Source: Mikania micrantha (Eukaryota; Streptophyta; Magnoliopsida; Asterales; Asteraceae). From it: DNA of 64,000 nt. This document shows positions 10,419 to 22,790 of this stretch, one piece after another. Position 1 is the stretch's first letter; every line of letters starts with the position of its first letter. Position numbers and translations under genes: made by a program. Under the pieces are notes generated by a model. The model was not told the DNA's origin. It saw only the letters and a program-made list of their open reading frames with translations, and did no database searches. The stretch covers positions 54,323,087-54,387,086 of the forward strand of contig CM018685.1 of assembly GCA_009363875.1 (NCBI GenBank). The letters run 5' to 3'.

Positions 10419-12171
10419 AAACAGAATGTTTCTTTTTGATATTAAAAATCTTTCATTTAAGTTTTTAAATTAAATTTGATATTAATTTCAAATATCATTT
10501 AAAACCTTCTTGTTTAAAATTAATTAAATTCTATTTGATAATATTTTAATTTGTATTAAACAAAATGTTTGAAATTTAATTCTTTAATTTTTTTGACAAT
10601 AAAACAATGGGTTTCCTTTAAGAACATTTATTTAAATTTGTTTTAATTATAAACTAATTAAAATTGATTATTATGAAAATTGAAATTTGTTTACAGAATT
10701 TATAAATTTATGTCTGGAATTTTAACAGAATATTTTTGTATAAAAATAAGAGTTAAATGGATGGAAAACTAAAACAAAACCGGGTCTGGGCATGGCCTAA
10801 GGTTCGAACCCGAGACCTATTCCCCCTCAGCCGGCGGTCATAACCGCTGGGCTGGGGGGTTAACCTTTGAATGTTTCTGTTTTCACTTGATTTTATTCAG
10901 GTTCACGATTGCATCCAAAATCCATAAGAACCCTAATCCTAATTTGATCCGAATTCGTTTGATTTGAGGATCAATAGCCTCTGTAATTATGGGGCTTTCA
11001 ATCTAAGCTTAAAAACGAGTAGAATAGTGGTCGAAACTACCTGGATTGAATAGGAATAGAGGGAGTTCGAGTTGGGTGAATGCTTCGGCCGTCCTTGGCT
11101 TCGGATCCGAGTTCCGAGTGCTTGTGAAGCGATTTGATATGTTCAGAAGGTTTCGTGGAAACCAGAGCAAGGTTTAGGATGTGATAACTTCGAGTTTTAT
11201 ACTGATAACATTCGAATTCTATTTTGGTTGATGGTTCGGCATTTAGAAGATCGAATCCCTCTTGATTTTGTGTTGATTTCGTTTAATAACTAGTTTGATA
11301 CGAATCCGTGTGCTCGTATCTTTTCGAATCTACCCTTATTTGGTTCGGATACGCGTGAATGAACTGGATTGAGGAAACGGGTCGCAATCGGGTCGGGTAT
11401 AGGAGTTGGGTCGGCTGGGCGAAGAAGAAGGAAGGAAAGGTTTGGTTTATTTACAGCTTTGATCCTTATTCTTTTCATGAGTTTTAACCTTTTGTTTTAA
11501 ACTTTCCTCCTCACCTATTAGTTTCATATATTGACATTTTTAATCCTCCAATTTGAACACACATTTTATGCTACAAAATTTGTAAAAGTCTTTTATAATT
11601 TTAATAATTAGGCTTTATAAATAATTTATATAAAACATATAATAATTTATAAAAACCTTTTTTTTTAATTACAACGTCTTAATTATTATTATTATTATTA
11701 TAAATTTTATTATTGTATATACTTTATAATTTTAAGAATAGGTTATTTATAAAATAAAAATGATTTTATTTTATTATAACCTATTATGACTTTTAAGTTT
11801 TAAAATGATAATTCTTTTAAAAAAATGAAATTTTATAAAAACTTAGATTATGTATTTCGTTACTATTAACATTTTATTATGCAGGTACATATTATTTATG
11901 TATATATTTTTATAACTCTAAAAATAGGTTATTTACTAATAAAATGTTTTTATTTTATTATAACCTAGTACGACTTATAAAAATTAAAATGAATTTATAA
12001 AGACTTTGATTATATATTGTATTATATTTGTTAGTATTGCTTTAATAATAAACATTTAATTAACTACAAATTCATGAGTTAAATGTTCGAAGAATATCCC
12101 AAACTTTTATTTATTCCGATTATGCTACGATTACAAAGCTTGAATGAAAATCGAAAATCCTAGGGATTACA
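9646..12171 (-). repeat. 3' LTR (right part) of gypsy element 2, interrupted by element 1
   Basis: From 9646 the sequence matches 18533-19702 of the 5' LTR of element 2 with about six substitutions, a 4-bp indel and a longer TA microsatellite (10386-10414). It continues to 12171, where the minus strand starts TGTAATCCC next to a polypurine tract. The left 840 or so bases of this LTR must lie beyond element 1, outside the window. Adding both parts gives a full LTR of roughly 3.4 kb. Confidence 0.9.
10799..10860 (-). repeat. tRNA-like head inside element 2 LTR
   Basis: Read on the minus strand the block carries GGCCCAGCGG-type A-box-like bases, a GC-rich stem and then GGTCTCGGGTTCGAACC, a good B box, in an otherwise AT-rich LTR. 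The 5' LTR of element 2 retains only its B-box half before it is truncated at 19702. It may be a fossil SINE head or tRNA fragment carried by the family. Confidence 0.4.
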
Positions 12172-12207
12172 GTCTCCCCTACTTTAGGGAATTTCGTCCC
12201 GAAATGA
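12172..12207 (-). promoter_or_regulatory. polypurine tract of element 2
   Basis: On the minus strand GGGACGAAATTCCCTAAAG and AGGGGAGAC directly precede the LTR start TGTAATCC at 12171. This is the plus-strand primer region. Confidence 0.8.
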
Positions 12208-14214
12208 CTAAGAATCAGAATTGAATAACTGAGGGTACTTGGTCTTCATTTGATCTTCACGTTCCCAAGTAAGTTATGGGCCTCGTTTAGAATCCCATTT
12301 AACCAAGACGATTGGAATGCGTTTGTTCTTGAGCTTTTTGACTTCCCGATCAACTATCTTCACCGGTTTCTCAATAAAGTGCATTGACTCGTCGATGCGA
12401 ACTTCATCAAGGGGGATGTGGAGATTTTCGTCGGCTAGACATTTCTTTAGATTAGAAACATGAAAGGTTGGATGCACATTCGACAGTTCATGAGGCAACT
12501 CGAGTCGGTAAGCCACTTTACCAATCCTTTCCAAGACTTTAAAAGGACCCACGTATCGAGGAGCTAGCTTCCCTTTCTTGCCAAAACGAACAACACCTTT
12601 CCAAGGGGACACCTTTAAAAGGACCATATCGTTGACTTGAAATTCCAACGGCTTTCGCCGTTTGTCAGCGTAACTCTTTTGCCTACTACGAGCAGTCGTC
12701 AGATTTTCACGAATTCGCATGATTTTATTTGTTGTTTCTTGAACCAATTCCAGTCCAGTGATTTGAGCTTCACCTAACTCATTCCAACAAACCGGTGATC
12801 GACATTTGCGCCCATAGAGCGCCTCGAAAGGCGCCATGTCAATGCTCGAATGGTAGCTATTGTTGTACGAGAACTCAATTAACGGTCAGTAGTTATCCCA
12901 ATTACCACCAAAGTCAATCACACAACATCGCAACATATCTTCAAGTGTTTGAATGGTCCTTTCGGACTGCCCATCGGTTTGAGCATGGTAGGCGGTGCTA
13001 AGATTCAATTGAGTACCAAGAGCTGATTGTAATGACTTCCAAAAATGAGCAATGAATCGACCATCTCGGTCAGAAATGATGTTAAGTGGAACACCATGTC
13101 TACACACAATTTCATTGATGTAGATACGAGCTAGTTCTTCCACTCGATTGGTTTCTCGAATCGGTAAAAAGTGAGCAGCCTTTGTCAAACGGTCAACAAT
13201 CACCCAAATGCTGTCATAACCCCGAGCAGTTCGTGGGAGTTTAGTTATGAAATCCATAGCAATACCCTCCCATTTCCAAACGGGTATTTCAGGCTGTTCA
13301 AGTAATCCCGACGGTCGTTGATGTTCGGCTTTCACCTTTGAACAAGTAAGGCATTTAGAAACGTAAAGTATAACATCGTTCTTCATTCCCGGCCACCAAT
13401 ACTGAACCCGAAGGTCTTTGTACATTTTGTCGGCACCAGGATGAATAGAATATCGAGACTTGTGAGCTTCGTCTAGAATGAGTTCTCGTAACTGATTTTG
13501 GTTTGGGATCCACAAACGGTTTTGAAAATGCAATAAACCATTTGTTTTAGACTCGAGTTGAAGTTCAACATTCATCGGCATTTCTTTAGCTAACTTGCCT
13601 TCCGAGACCGTTTCCTGTTGAGCTTTAAAGACACGGTTTTGAAGATCGGATGAACTTTGAATACTTTGTAGGATGATTGACTTGCCATGAGCTTTTTGAC
13701 TCAAAGCATCGGCTACTACGTTTGCCTTACCGGGATGGTAACGTATTTCGCAATCGTAGTCGTTAAGCAATTCTACCCAACGCCTTTGCCTCATGTTAAG
13801 CTCTTTTTGATTCAGAATGTGTTGAAGACTTTTGTGGTCGGTAAACACAACACACTTGGTACCATAAAGGTAGTGCCTCCAAATTTTTAATGCAAATACC
13901 ACCGCACCAAGTTCAAGATCATGGGTCGTATAATTCTTCTCATGGATCTTTAATTGCCTTGAAGCGTATGCAATAACCTTTCCACGTTGCATAAGCACGC
14001 ATCCAAGACCTTGGTTCGAGACATCACAATAAACAACGAAGTCGTCGGTTCCATCGGGTAACGTGAGAATAGGAGCATTGCATAGAATTTGTTTAAGAGT
14101 TTGAAAGGCATTCTCCTGAGCATGTTCCCACTTGTACGGTTTGCCTTTATGGGTTAAGGCAGTGAGCGGTAATGCAATCTTGGAGAAATTAGAAATGAAC
14201 CGACGGTAATAACC
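12208..14214 (-). pseudogene. element 2 pol, downstream half (RNase H, integrase, chromodomain)
   Basis: One frame runs from 14214 to a stop at 12208 with just two in-frame stops: TGA at 12886-12888, between the integrase core and its C-terminal region, and TAA at 12274-12276, inside the chromodomain. RNase H is at about 13700-14150 (DGTDDF and ALKIWRHYLYGT). The integrase zinc region reads CLTCSK, and the core has AMDFITKLP, ISDRDGRF and QSERTIQTLED. The GPFKVLERIGKVAY segment and the C-terminal KWDSKRGP...TWERED block form the chromodomain that targets such elements to heterochromatin. The frame is joined to the upstream ORF across an 80-bp insertion. Confidence 0.9.
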
Positions 14215-14294
14215 AGTCAGTTACAAGATCGTTTGATTAGATGATAGAAATGAAATGAACCTTAAAGGAATTTCTAAGAGTTTAAGATTTGACC
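14215..14294. other. 80-bp insertion in the element 2 RT-RNase H junction
   Basis: The conserved motif LGLAGYYRRF is cut after LGLAG. Compared with element 4 at 58460-58490, about 80 extra AT-rich bases sit between CCTGCTAGACC and CGGTAATAACC. The insert shifts the frame and adds stops. I see no terminal repeats in it and do not know its source. Confidence 0.7.
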
Positions 14295-16829
14295 TGCTAG
14301 ACCAAGGAATGATCGAATCTCGGTTGGTGTCGTTGGAGTCTTCCAACTTTTCACCGTCTCGATCTTGGCAGGATCAACATGGATTCCATCCTCATTAACA
14401 ATGTGTCCCAAAAACTGAACCTCTTTAAGCCAAAATTCACATTTTGAGAACTTGGCATAAAGTTGCTCCTTTTTCAGGAGTTCAAGGATTAAACGAAGAT
14501 GGTTCTGATGCTCGGATTTTGACTTTGAATAAATCAGAATGTCGTCGATGAATACGATCACGAACTTATCAAGATATGGTTTACAAACACGATTCATCAA
14601 GTCCATGAAAACCGCAGGTGCGTTTGTCAAACCAAAAGGCATAACCAAAAACTCATAATGCCCGTATCTTGTACGAAAGGCTGTCTTCGGCACGTCTTCC
14701 TCAAAAACTCGAAGTTGATGATAACCCGAACGAAGATCTATTTTAGAGAAACACTTTGCGCCTTGTAATTGATCAAAAAGGTCGTCGATCCTTGGTAATG
14801 GGTATCGATTTTTAATCGTAAGTTTGTTAAGCTCACGATAATCGATGCACATACGAAAAGAACCGTCTTTCTTCTTCACAAACAAGACCGGTGCACTCCA
14901 AGGAGATGAACTAGGACGAATGAATCCTTTGTCGGAAAGTTCTTGCAATTGACTTGCAAGTTCTTGTAATTCGGTAGGAGCGAGTCGATAAGGAGCTTTC
15001 GCGACCGGCATTGCTCCAGGAACGAGATCGATACGGAATTCGACTTGTCGATTTGGAGGTAGACCATTGATGTCTTCGGGAAAGACCTCGGGAAATTCAC
15101 GAACTATAGGAATATCTTCTAACTTCTTTTCTTCTACCTTGGTTTCCACTACATGAGCCAAGAAGGCCACATACTTCTTGCGCAAATACTTTTGAGCATG
15201 TATGCATGACATGAGTCGAAGACCTTTTGAGGCTTTCTCTCCATATACTCGAAGCTCTTGACCTTCTTTGATTGGGATTCGAATATACTTCTCATAGCAA
15301 ACGATTTCAGCATGATGTTTTGACAACCAGTCCATGCCAACTATGAGGTCAAAACTCCCCAATTGCATTGGTATAAGGTCGATAGAGAAATCATGAGAAT
15401 TAAGGTTCAAAATACAATTAGGTATAAAAGAGTCAAGCTTAATGGTCTTTCCATTGGCCACTTCAACACTAAAAGGTTCATTCAACTTAACTCTAGGCAT
15501 AACAAGTAGGGGTTCAAATTCTAAAGAAACAAAACTTCTATCGGCCCCCGTGTCAAACAATATAGATGAATAAATTCCATTTACAAGAAACGTACCGTTC
15601 ACCACGTCATTGTTGTTTTGAGCTTGGTTGGCATTGACATTGAAGACACGACCCTTAGCCACTTGATTCCCTTGATTGTTTGGGGCCATCAAAGCATGGA
15701 CCCTTCGAGGGCAAGTGTTGGCCATGTGGTTTGGATCCCCACAAGTATAACATGCTCTAACTCCATTTTGCTTTGGAGCAGTGATGACTTGCACATTATT
15801 GGGGTTGACTTGACCCTTTGGCACCCTATAATTGATAGCAAAGTGACCATAGCGGTTGCAGTTCGTACAGAAACGACAGGGGTTCGCAGCAGGGTGATGA
15901 AAACTACAATTTGCACACTTCGGAAAAGGGCCAGTGTAGGCTTTCTTGTTGGCTTGTGCATTGGTGTTGACAGGTCCAAACTGTTGAAGAGGAGTGGCAT
16001 GGGTCACAGCAAAGTTCATATGACTTGCCTTTCTCTTGCGGTTCTTTTTGGAGGAGGAAGATGACCCAGCTTTGGCCTCTTCCTTTGGTGCTTCTTTTGG
16101 ACCTTTTGATTGGTCCTTCTCCTTCTTGGACCCCTTTCGAGTTAGAGTCCCATCTTTGACATGGTTGTCTGTCAAAGTAGCAGCCAGACGGATGGCATCA
16201 GCAAGGGTTTTAGGGTTGCTACTTAGTACAGAATCTTGAATCACCATTGGCAGGCCACCAATGTACTTTTCGATCCCTCTTTGCAAAGGGGTCACCATAT
16301 GAGGGCATAAAAGACTGAGCTCATGAAAACGATTTTTGTAAGCAAGATTCTCACCACTATCTTGTTTGAGATCCCAGAACTCAAACTCAAGCTTCTTCAC
16401 CTCGTTACGAGGGCAAAACTCTAGGGTCATACGTTCTTTGAGCTGGTCCCAAGTGAGTTCATCAGCAGTGGTTTCCCCAATGGTTCGTTTTTCATTGTTC
16501 CACCAGGTAAGGGCTCGTTTTTGTAGAGTCCCCGTAGCATAACGAACCTTCAATTTGGCCGGGCAATCACTATTCAAGAAGGTACTCTCCATACCCTCAA
16601 ACCACTGGAGCAGTCCAGTTGCTCCATCCGACCCATTGTACTTGGGTGGGTTGCATGAGTTGAAGTGCTTAAAGGAGCACTTAGGTTGATTGGCTTGTTT
16701 GGGGTTTGGGTTGGCTGGGTTGATATTGAGTTGTTGGAGTTGTGCAACCATATTAGGTAGTATGGTTCCCATTTGGCGAGCAATAATAGAAGCAATGCGA
16801 CGTTCAGCTGCACGTTCCCTACGAGCCAT
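14295..16829 (-). CDS. gag-protease-reverse transcriptase polyprotein of element 2 (truncated)
   Basis: An uninterrupted frame of about 845 native codons from MARRERAAER. Domains in order: gag core about 55-220 (ALTWW at 106-110); basic linker 225-270; first knuckle CTNCNRYGHFAINY at 321-334, in which the last Cys is replaced by Tyr; second knuckle CYTCGDPNHMANTC at 360-373; protease LFDTGAD with the active site at 426-430; then RT with CIDYRELN and FIDDIL near 760. The frame ends just after LGLAG because of the 80-bp insertion, so RNase H and integrase are in a separate frame. In intact relatives gag and pol are one ORF of about 1,500 residues. The ORF lies 846 bp from its primer site. Confidence 0.92.
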
Positions 16830-17675
16830 CTAGATAAGAATAAGAATCGATTAGGAATTGAATATGAATAGATTGAATAGATAACATTTGTGACATTTGT
16901 ATTATCTTAGATAAGTAATTATTACTAATCATAGATAATATGTCACTGAATAATAAAACACATAATCAAATCAATTGAATTTATTTAAAACATAAGGAAT
17001 GGTATTCAAAATACCTTGTGACATATTAGAATTAATTTGGTTTGCAAGATGTTTGGTATGATATGCTTTGGCCTATAAGTGATCATACTCTCATTAGAAG
17101 TCCCCAGGAAAGCTAGACTGGTCCCACAGTACCTCGGGGATTTATACGAATAGCTTTCCTAGACAAGAATTCCAACTACCGGTACTACACCCTTCCAGTT
17201 ACTACATATCCACCTCACAAACCTAATTCTAACGGGATTATAAAAATCAATATTGGAATTTCCTAAGCTTAAATTCTCTAAGGAATATTAGGCATCAAGC
17301 CTAATGAGTTCATATCTTATCAACTAACGTTCACTCGCACACACTTGAGATTAGAATAGAGTTCACTTAAAAGCAAATTCTAAGGCAATTGCTTAAGCTA
17401 AGTAAACTCCATGGAATAAAGCCATCTTAAACTAAGGCAATCTTAGCTAAGTGTAAGCAAGGCATTTAATTAACTATGGCTTTCCTCTATGGTATTAAAC
17501 TAAGGCTTTCCTCTATGGTAACAATTATAATAAAGCACATAATGAATATATATTAATCACATAGCACATAAGCAAGTAATAAACAACAATTGTAATATGA
17601 GATAACTCATATTTTGGGTAGTCTTAGTTATAGTCTAGGTCACCATTTCTAATAACCTAAATCCCTATAACCATG
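16830..17675 (-). other. element 2 leader (untranslated)
   Basis: No coding signal is seen. The stretch holds short direct repeats such as two copies of GGCTTTCCTCTATGGTA near 17478-17520 and several AAGCTAAG/AAGGCAATCTTAGC variants. It corresponds to the 5' untranslated leader between primer site and gag. Confidence 0.6.
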
Positions 17676-17687
17676 GCTCTGATACCA
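17676..17687 (-). promoter_or_regulatory. primer binding site of element 2 (initiator tRNA-Met)
   Basis: The minus strand reads TGGTATCAGAGC three bases after the LTR end GGGGTGTGACA (17691). It is the same tRNA-Met primer as in elements 1, 3 and 5. Confidence 0.92.
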
Positions 17688-17690
17688 ATC

Positions 17691-19702
17691 TGTCACACCC
17701 CAACCAACGGCAGAATACGTTGGGGCGCGAGTTAGATTGTTCATTACTCATGGTGCTATGTGTAAGTTTCAATAATTAAACAATTGTATTTAATTCAAAC
17801 ATTCATTCATTCAATAAATCAATCATTCAAAGTCATTACAATAATCCAAATTCAAATCAAAACATAACAATAAATAAAGTCTTAAACATTTGATTAAATT
17901 AAACTAGGTCTCTAGACCTATCTTATGTCTTGAATCTTCTCTTCCTTAACCTGTCACACATGTAAAATAAAGTTTGTCAACTATTTGCATAGTTGGTGAG
18001 TTTACACACTAAGTTTGAATACTAAGTATAAAAGGATGCAAACTAAAACTTAATTAAAATATGTATCAAATGCATAGCATAATACAAGTTTGAATAATTG
18101 AATGAATACATGAATAACAAATGCTTGTGTCCAAACAAGTATCCTCACATAATAATTCAAGTATAACAATACAAGAATTATCATTTGTAATTCAACTAGT
18201 TTGCTAATGTACTTTTCACCTTTTTCACACAAAGGCCAAAGCCATTGCGAAGATAGTATCTAACCACCCTAGGCTACTAAGTACTAATTTGCTTGACTGG
18301 CAACACACATAGAATCAACACATTGTATAAACTTAGCATCTAACACATAAAAACTAAATAAGTCTAATGCTTGCATCATACGTTTGAATTTGAATAATAG
18401 AATGAATAATAGTTTGAATACGACATGTGTAACATCCCAAAAACAAGAAGTAAAAGGGAGTGTGAAGAAACTCACATGTTAGGATGCTTAGGCTAGTTCC
18501 CAAATCCTTGATTAAACAATGAGGAAGTAAGGCTATCTACTCACCTATAATTTGAGTAATTCAAGTCTTAGCAATCCTATAGTTTAAGTTCAAGAATCCT
18601 AGAAACTATGGCAATCCTAATGGAAGTCCTAGTTTGAATAAAACTATGTTTTGAATGGATACTTAGAATAACTAATATTATTATATTAATTAATAAAATA
18701 GAATATCAAATGTATTCTTTTTATTTATTAATATTATTTGTATGAATAAACTAAACTTAATATTGACTTAAATAAAATAGAATATCAAAGATATTCTTTT
18801 TATTTAATCAATTTTATTTGTATGACTAGACTAATTGTTTAAGAATATTTAATCATAGTCTTATAATAAATAAAAATAGAATATTAAATATTCGTTTTTA
18901 TTTATTATTTTAGAATTGAATTTCTAAGAATACTACTTAGATTGATTTTCCATCCATTTGTATTTAAAGACTTACATGTTTAAATTTTCAAATTTTATAA
19001 ACTTTAGTTAACCTTTCAAATGTTGATAACCTAAAAAAATACTTATTTGAATTATATTGATTAAAACAATTATTCTTGATTTGAAAGAAAAAAAAATAAA
19101 CAAATAAATATATTACAAAAACATATTTTGAATGTGAAAAATTAAATTGTATGATAAAATATATGTATATATTTGAACAAAACGTTTAAACACCTTGATA
19201 TTAAATTCAATATTTATAAAAAAAGAATTTATTTGAATCCTAAAAAAAATAAATAATATTTATTTTATTATATATATATATATATTTTAAACAGAATGTT
19301 TCTTTTTTATATTAAAAATCTTTCATTTAAGTTTTTAAATTAAATTTGATATTAATTTCAAATATCATTTAAAACCTTCTTGTTTAAAATTAATTAAATT
19401 CTATTTGATAATATTTTAATTTGTATTAAACAGAATGTTTGAAATTTAATTCTTTAATTTTTTTGACAATAAAATAATGGGTTTCCTTTAAGAACATTTA
19501 TTTAAATTTGTTTTAATTATAAACTAATTAAAATTGGTTATTATGAAAATTGAAATTTGTTTACAGAATTTATAAATTTATGTCTGGAATTTTAACAGAA
19601 TATTTTTGTATAAAAATAAGAGTTAAATGGATGGAAAACTAAAACAAAACCGGGTCTGGGCATGGCCTAAGGTTCGAAACCGAGACCTATTCCCCCTCAG
19701 CC
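17691..19702 (-). repeat. 5' LTR of element 2, truncated
   Basis: The inner edge at 17691 is complete (TGTCACACCCC on the plus strand). From 18533 to 19702 it matches the 3' LTR part at 9646-10840. Homology stops after CCCCCTCAGCC at 19702; the remaining 1.3 kb of U3 present in the other LTR is missing, so the 5' promoter end was deleted or recombined away, with about 20 bases of AT-rich filler at the break. The left 840 bases show the sequence that flanked the insertion point of element 1. Confidence 0.88.
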
Positions 19703-19722
19703 AACTAATTAAAATTTGTTTT

Positions 19723-20148
19723 AATTCCACTCCAGTGTGACTGGCTAATCCAACATCGGTCAGTGGACTGGGGAGATCTTGGTTCATAAGTGATAATCGC
19801 CTTACACCTATCGAGGCCTTTTGGACCGTTGGTCCAGACAAAACCGTGAGATTCGGCAAAGCGGATAATATCGGGGTGTAAGGGGCCGGATGTCACAGAT
19901 GGTATCAGAGCCACCCTGGTCGCACTCGATCCGAGTGTGCTCAGCGGGGACGCTGAGGCCCTAAGGGGGGTGGAATTCCACTCCAGTGTGACTGGCTAAT
20001 CCCACATCGGTCAGTGGACTGGGGAGATCTTGGTTCATAAGTGATAATCGCCTTACACCTATCGAGGCCTTTTGGACCGTTGGTCCAGACAAAACCGTGA
20101 GCTTCGGCAAAGCGGATAATATCGGGGTGTAAGGGGCCGGATGTCACA
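19723..20148 (+). mobile_element. TRIM-like miniature LTR retrotransposon
   Basis: Two direct repeats of 175 bp (19723-19897 and 19974-20148), differing at about three positions, flank only 76 bp. Directly after the first repeat comes GATGGTATCAGAGCC, an initiator tRNA-Met primer site (19900-19912). Just before the second comes CCTAAGGGGGGTGG, a polypurine tract (19959-19973). Each LTR contains CCCACATCGGTCAG and ends GGATGTCACA. The CCCACATCGG block and the GCGGGGACGCTG-like interior resemble a widespread plant TRIM type. No protein is encoded, so it depends on other elements. No target duplication is evident, probably because it lies at a rearranged junction. Confidence 0.85.
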
Positions 20149-20945
20149 AAATGAGACTTATATGATATAAATAAACATGAGATCATAACCCAACATGTGA
20201 CTTGTGAGCCCTTACAAATACATCCAACAACTGTTAGTTGTAACCAAACATTATACAAAGTATATCCATCTAGTTTCCCAAAACATAGGCGCTAGTTGGC
20301 GGAACTAATCCTAGATGAGAGTTGTCAACCTCAAATAGTACTATCAGATACATGTCCATAAGCTCGTCTCATAAGTTTAGTAATTATGGTAATTATAACA
20401 TGACCTTAAAGACTACTAATTATGGTAATTATAACATGACCTTAAAGGTAATAATTGAGTCAACTAATGAGATACTCTTTAGGAGTATTAACATATCAAA
20501 TAATTAATTCAAAACATATACACGAGTTAGTATTTCTTGTTCACAAATTGGCACCCAATAACATTAATCATGAGAATATAAATAATAGCAAACAGTTTCC
20601 TCTTATTATATAGCGAATACGTGAGGTTAAAACTTTTACTCTCCTTACCTTGATTCTAGTTTGTTGTCATTATTCAACCATGTGGATAATGTTTGAAACA
20701 TATAAAATTAATGATACTTTTTAAGGTGTGGTGTATGATGTTAGTGTCCATTTTGCATTGTAAAACTAACTTGTTGACATAAGAATCAGGTTATTTAGAT
20801 TAAAAGTGAATGAGTTAAGATTTCTTAAAGTCGACTGAACAATTTTGCAGAAGAACTCATTCATATTTTGGTGGACTTGTTGTTGGAGAAATTGCTTGGA
20901 AATCTATCGTGAATGAAATCACTATCCGAAATCAATATTTCCTCC
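20149..20945. repeat. non-coding stretch with a 31-bp direct repeat
   Basis: Nothing codes here. A 31-bp unit TAATTATGGTAATTATAACA... is repeated perfectly at 20381-20411 and 20417-20447 (period 36). The rest is AT-rich sequence without a recognised element, ending in the target site of the copia-type element. Confidence 0.6.
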
Positions 20946-20950
20946 CTTTC

Positions 20951-21199
20951 TCTTGGTGGATCTTCACGAACAAAACAAAATATGTGTGTGTGTTTGTAGG
21001 AAACAGAATACAACGATTCCTTCTATATTTTTCACACGTTTACAAATGAGGTTTCTAGGGTATTTATACCCTTACAATTAACAGTTACAATGGTAGTTAA
21101 ATAATTGTTTAACTAACTTATATTTACAACTAATAACCTTCTATTTTACACACATTTGCATAAGACCCTTTGACATTATAATCATGTTTAATTCCAACG
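20951..21199 (-). repeat. 3' LTR of the copia-type element
   Basis: It matches 25753-25930 plus 26236-26302 with a handful of substitutions. On the minus strand the LTR starts GTTGGAATTAAACATG and ends GATCCACCAAGA. At about 249 bp it is short, as is common for copia-type elements. Confidence 0.88.
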
Positions 21200-21216
21200 A
21201 TCACCCCCCTAAACAT
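21200..21216 (-). promoter_or_regulatory. polypurine tract of the copia-type element
   Basis: The minus strand reads TTTAGGGGGGTGATC immediately before the 3' LTR. Confidence 0.75.
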
Positions 21217-21359
21217 GATTATGGCCTTCATAATCTTCACTTGACTTTTTCATCATTTTTCACGAATCTCGTCTATCTTGATTCTATCTTCTTTAACATG
21301 AACATACTCTTCAATATCTTCACAAATCTTCTGAGTATCACTGTCATCGATTTGTAACA

Positions 21360-22343
21360 TTAAGAGATTGGTTCATCATCTTCCTGCTCTTCTTGCACGA
21401 GATTTGCTTGTTTTCCTCCATGGTTTGACTTATGACAATCTGAGGCATAGTGTCCAAAATTATTACAGATATAACACCTTACCTTGTTTATGTCGAACTC
21501 AAACTTGTTTTGGTTTCTCAAATTCCTCTTTCTTTCATCATAATCACTATTATTTTTCCTGAAGTTAATCTGACTTTCATTTCCTTCTTCTTGTCTGAAC
21601 TTTCCTTTATTTCTTTGTGATGAATTAAACCTTCTTCGTTCAAAACGTCTTCCTTGACTTGACTTGTTATCATCTTGTGAAAACAAAAGCTTTCCCTAAT
21701 TATTTTCTAAATCTTCGTTTATCAAACTAGTCCTTTCTTCAAAAGCCTTTAATCTTCCAATAATTTCATCTAAAGTGGTTGCTTCCAAATCAGCGAATTG
21801 TTCGATTGTTGCAGCAATTTGAACAAACCTCTTTGGCACTGAACTTAACAGTTTCCTCACTAATGTTGGTTGATCATATATCGTACCAAGATTACTTGCC
21901 TTTGTAACAATACCGTTAAGTTTTGCTATGAACGAATCAATGGTATCTTCCTCCTTCATCTTTAACATTTCAAATTATGTCTTCAGTGTTTGAAGACGTG
22001 CCTTCTGTACTCGATCTACACCGGCATTTCTAGTCTTAAGTGCATCCCAAATTTCCTTTGCACTTTTGCAATTTACAATTTGTATTATCATTTCTTCTGG
22101 TAATGCTTGAAATAGATATGCAGTTGCTGTCATATCTTTCTTTTCATCTGTTTGAGTATTAGCACTAGGTTCTATCATGTCCCATAATCCATTTGCCTTC
22201 AGTATGGTTTTAATTCTGATTGACCATATAGTATAATTCGTGGCATTTAACATAGGACATTGAAAATGTGTCACAGATCCTCCTTCCTTATGTATAACTG
22301 TTTCCTTATTATTTTTAACTCCTTCTTATCCCTTTTCTGACAT
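21360..22343 (-). pseudogene. gag of the copia-type element, three in-frame stops
   Basis: A single frame from the ATG at 22343 to the stop at 21360 encodes a copia-type gag: an N-terminal domain with LNATNYTIWSIRIKTIL and CKSAKEIWDAL, a central helical part (DSFIAKLNGIVTKA, LLSSVPKRF), an Arg/Asn/Gln-rich basic linker and one zinc knuckle CYICNNFGHYASDC. It is interrupted by stops at codon 6, at 21975-21977 and at 21696-21698; no frameshift is needed to follow it. The acidic tail after the knuckle ends 160 bases before the 3' LTR, leaving no room for pol. The three stops mean that this copy no longer makes Gag. Confidence 0.88.
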
Positions 22344-22758
22344 GTTTACTTAACAATTTAACAGAATTGTTTTTAACCGGTAAACTTCTATAGGGATTTT
22401 CAAAATTCTTATTCCTAACTGGGATAGATAATTAATAATGATTCTAACGGGAATCAATATTAATATAACTCTAATTTTATAAAACTGAAATTCCAAATAA
22501 AATGATCAATATAACTTGGAATTTTTTAAAATCTTTTCTGAGATTTCTGATCGGGTAACCGCTTTACAAGAATTTTCTTTTTATTTCATTTCTAATTTAA
22601 TTAACCTTTGGTTGACTTTTCTGGTCAATAACAAAACAAAAATTCTTTGAATTCTTGCTAAAAAAATTTTTTTAGTCTGCTTTCTTTCACTTTTTTTTTA
22701 ATTTTACCAAAATAATGATTTTTAATTCTATATCCCTTTGGATCGGAAATAAATAAAA

Positions 22759-22790
22759 TTAGTATACAGGATCCGCGCGTTGCGGCGGAG
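22759..22790 (-). mobile_element. Helitron-like 3' terminus
   Basis: On the minus strand a stem-forming CCGCCGCAACGCGCGG is followed after ten bases by CTAA and a host T, which fits the Helitron 3' end (hairpin plus CTRR). The GCGCGTTGCGGCGG core is the same as at 51013-51030. The 5' end of the element, somewhere to the right, was not located. Confidence 0.45.

Noticed and set aside
15618..16239. Plus-strand ORFs opposite gag of element 2
   Set aside because: They are antisense shadows of the strongly coding minus-strand gag-pol.
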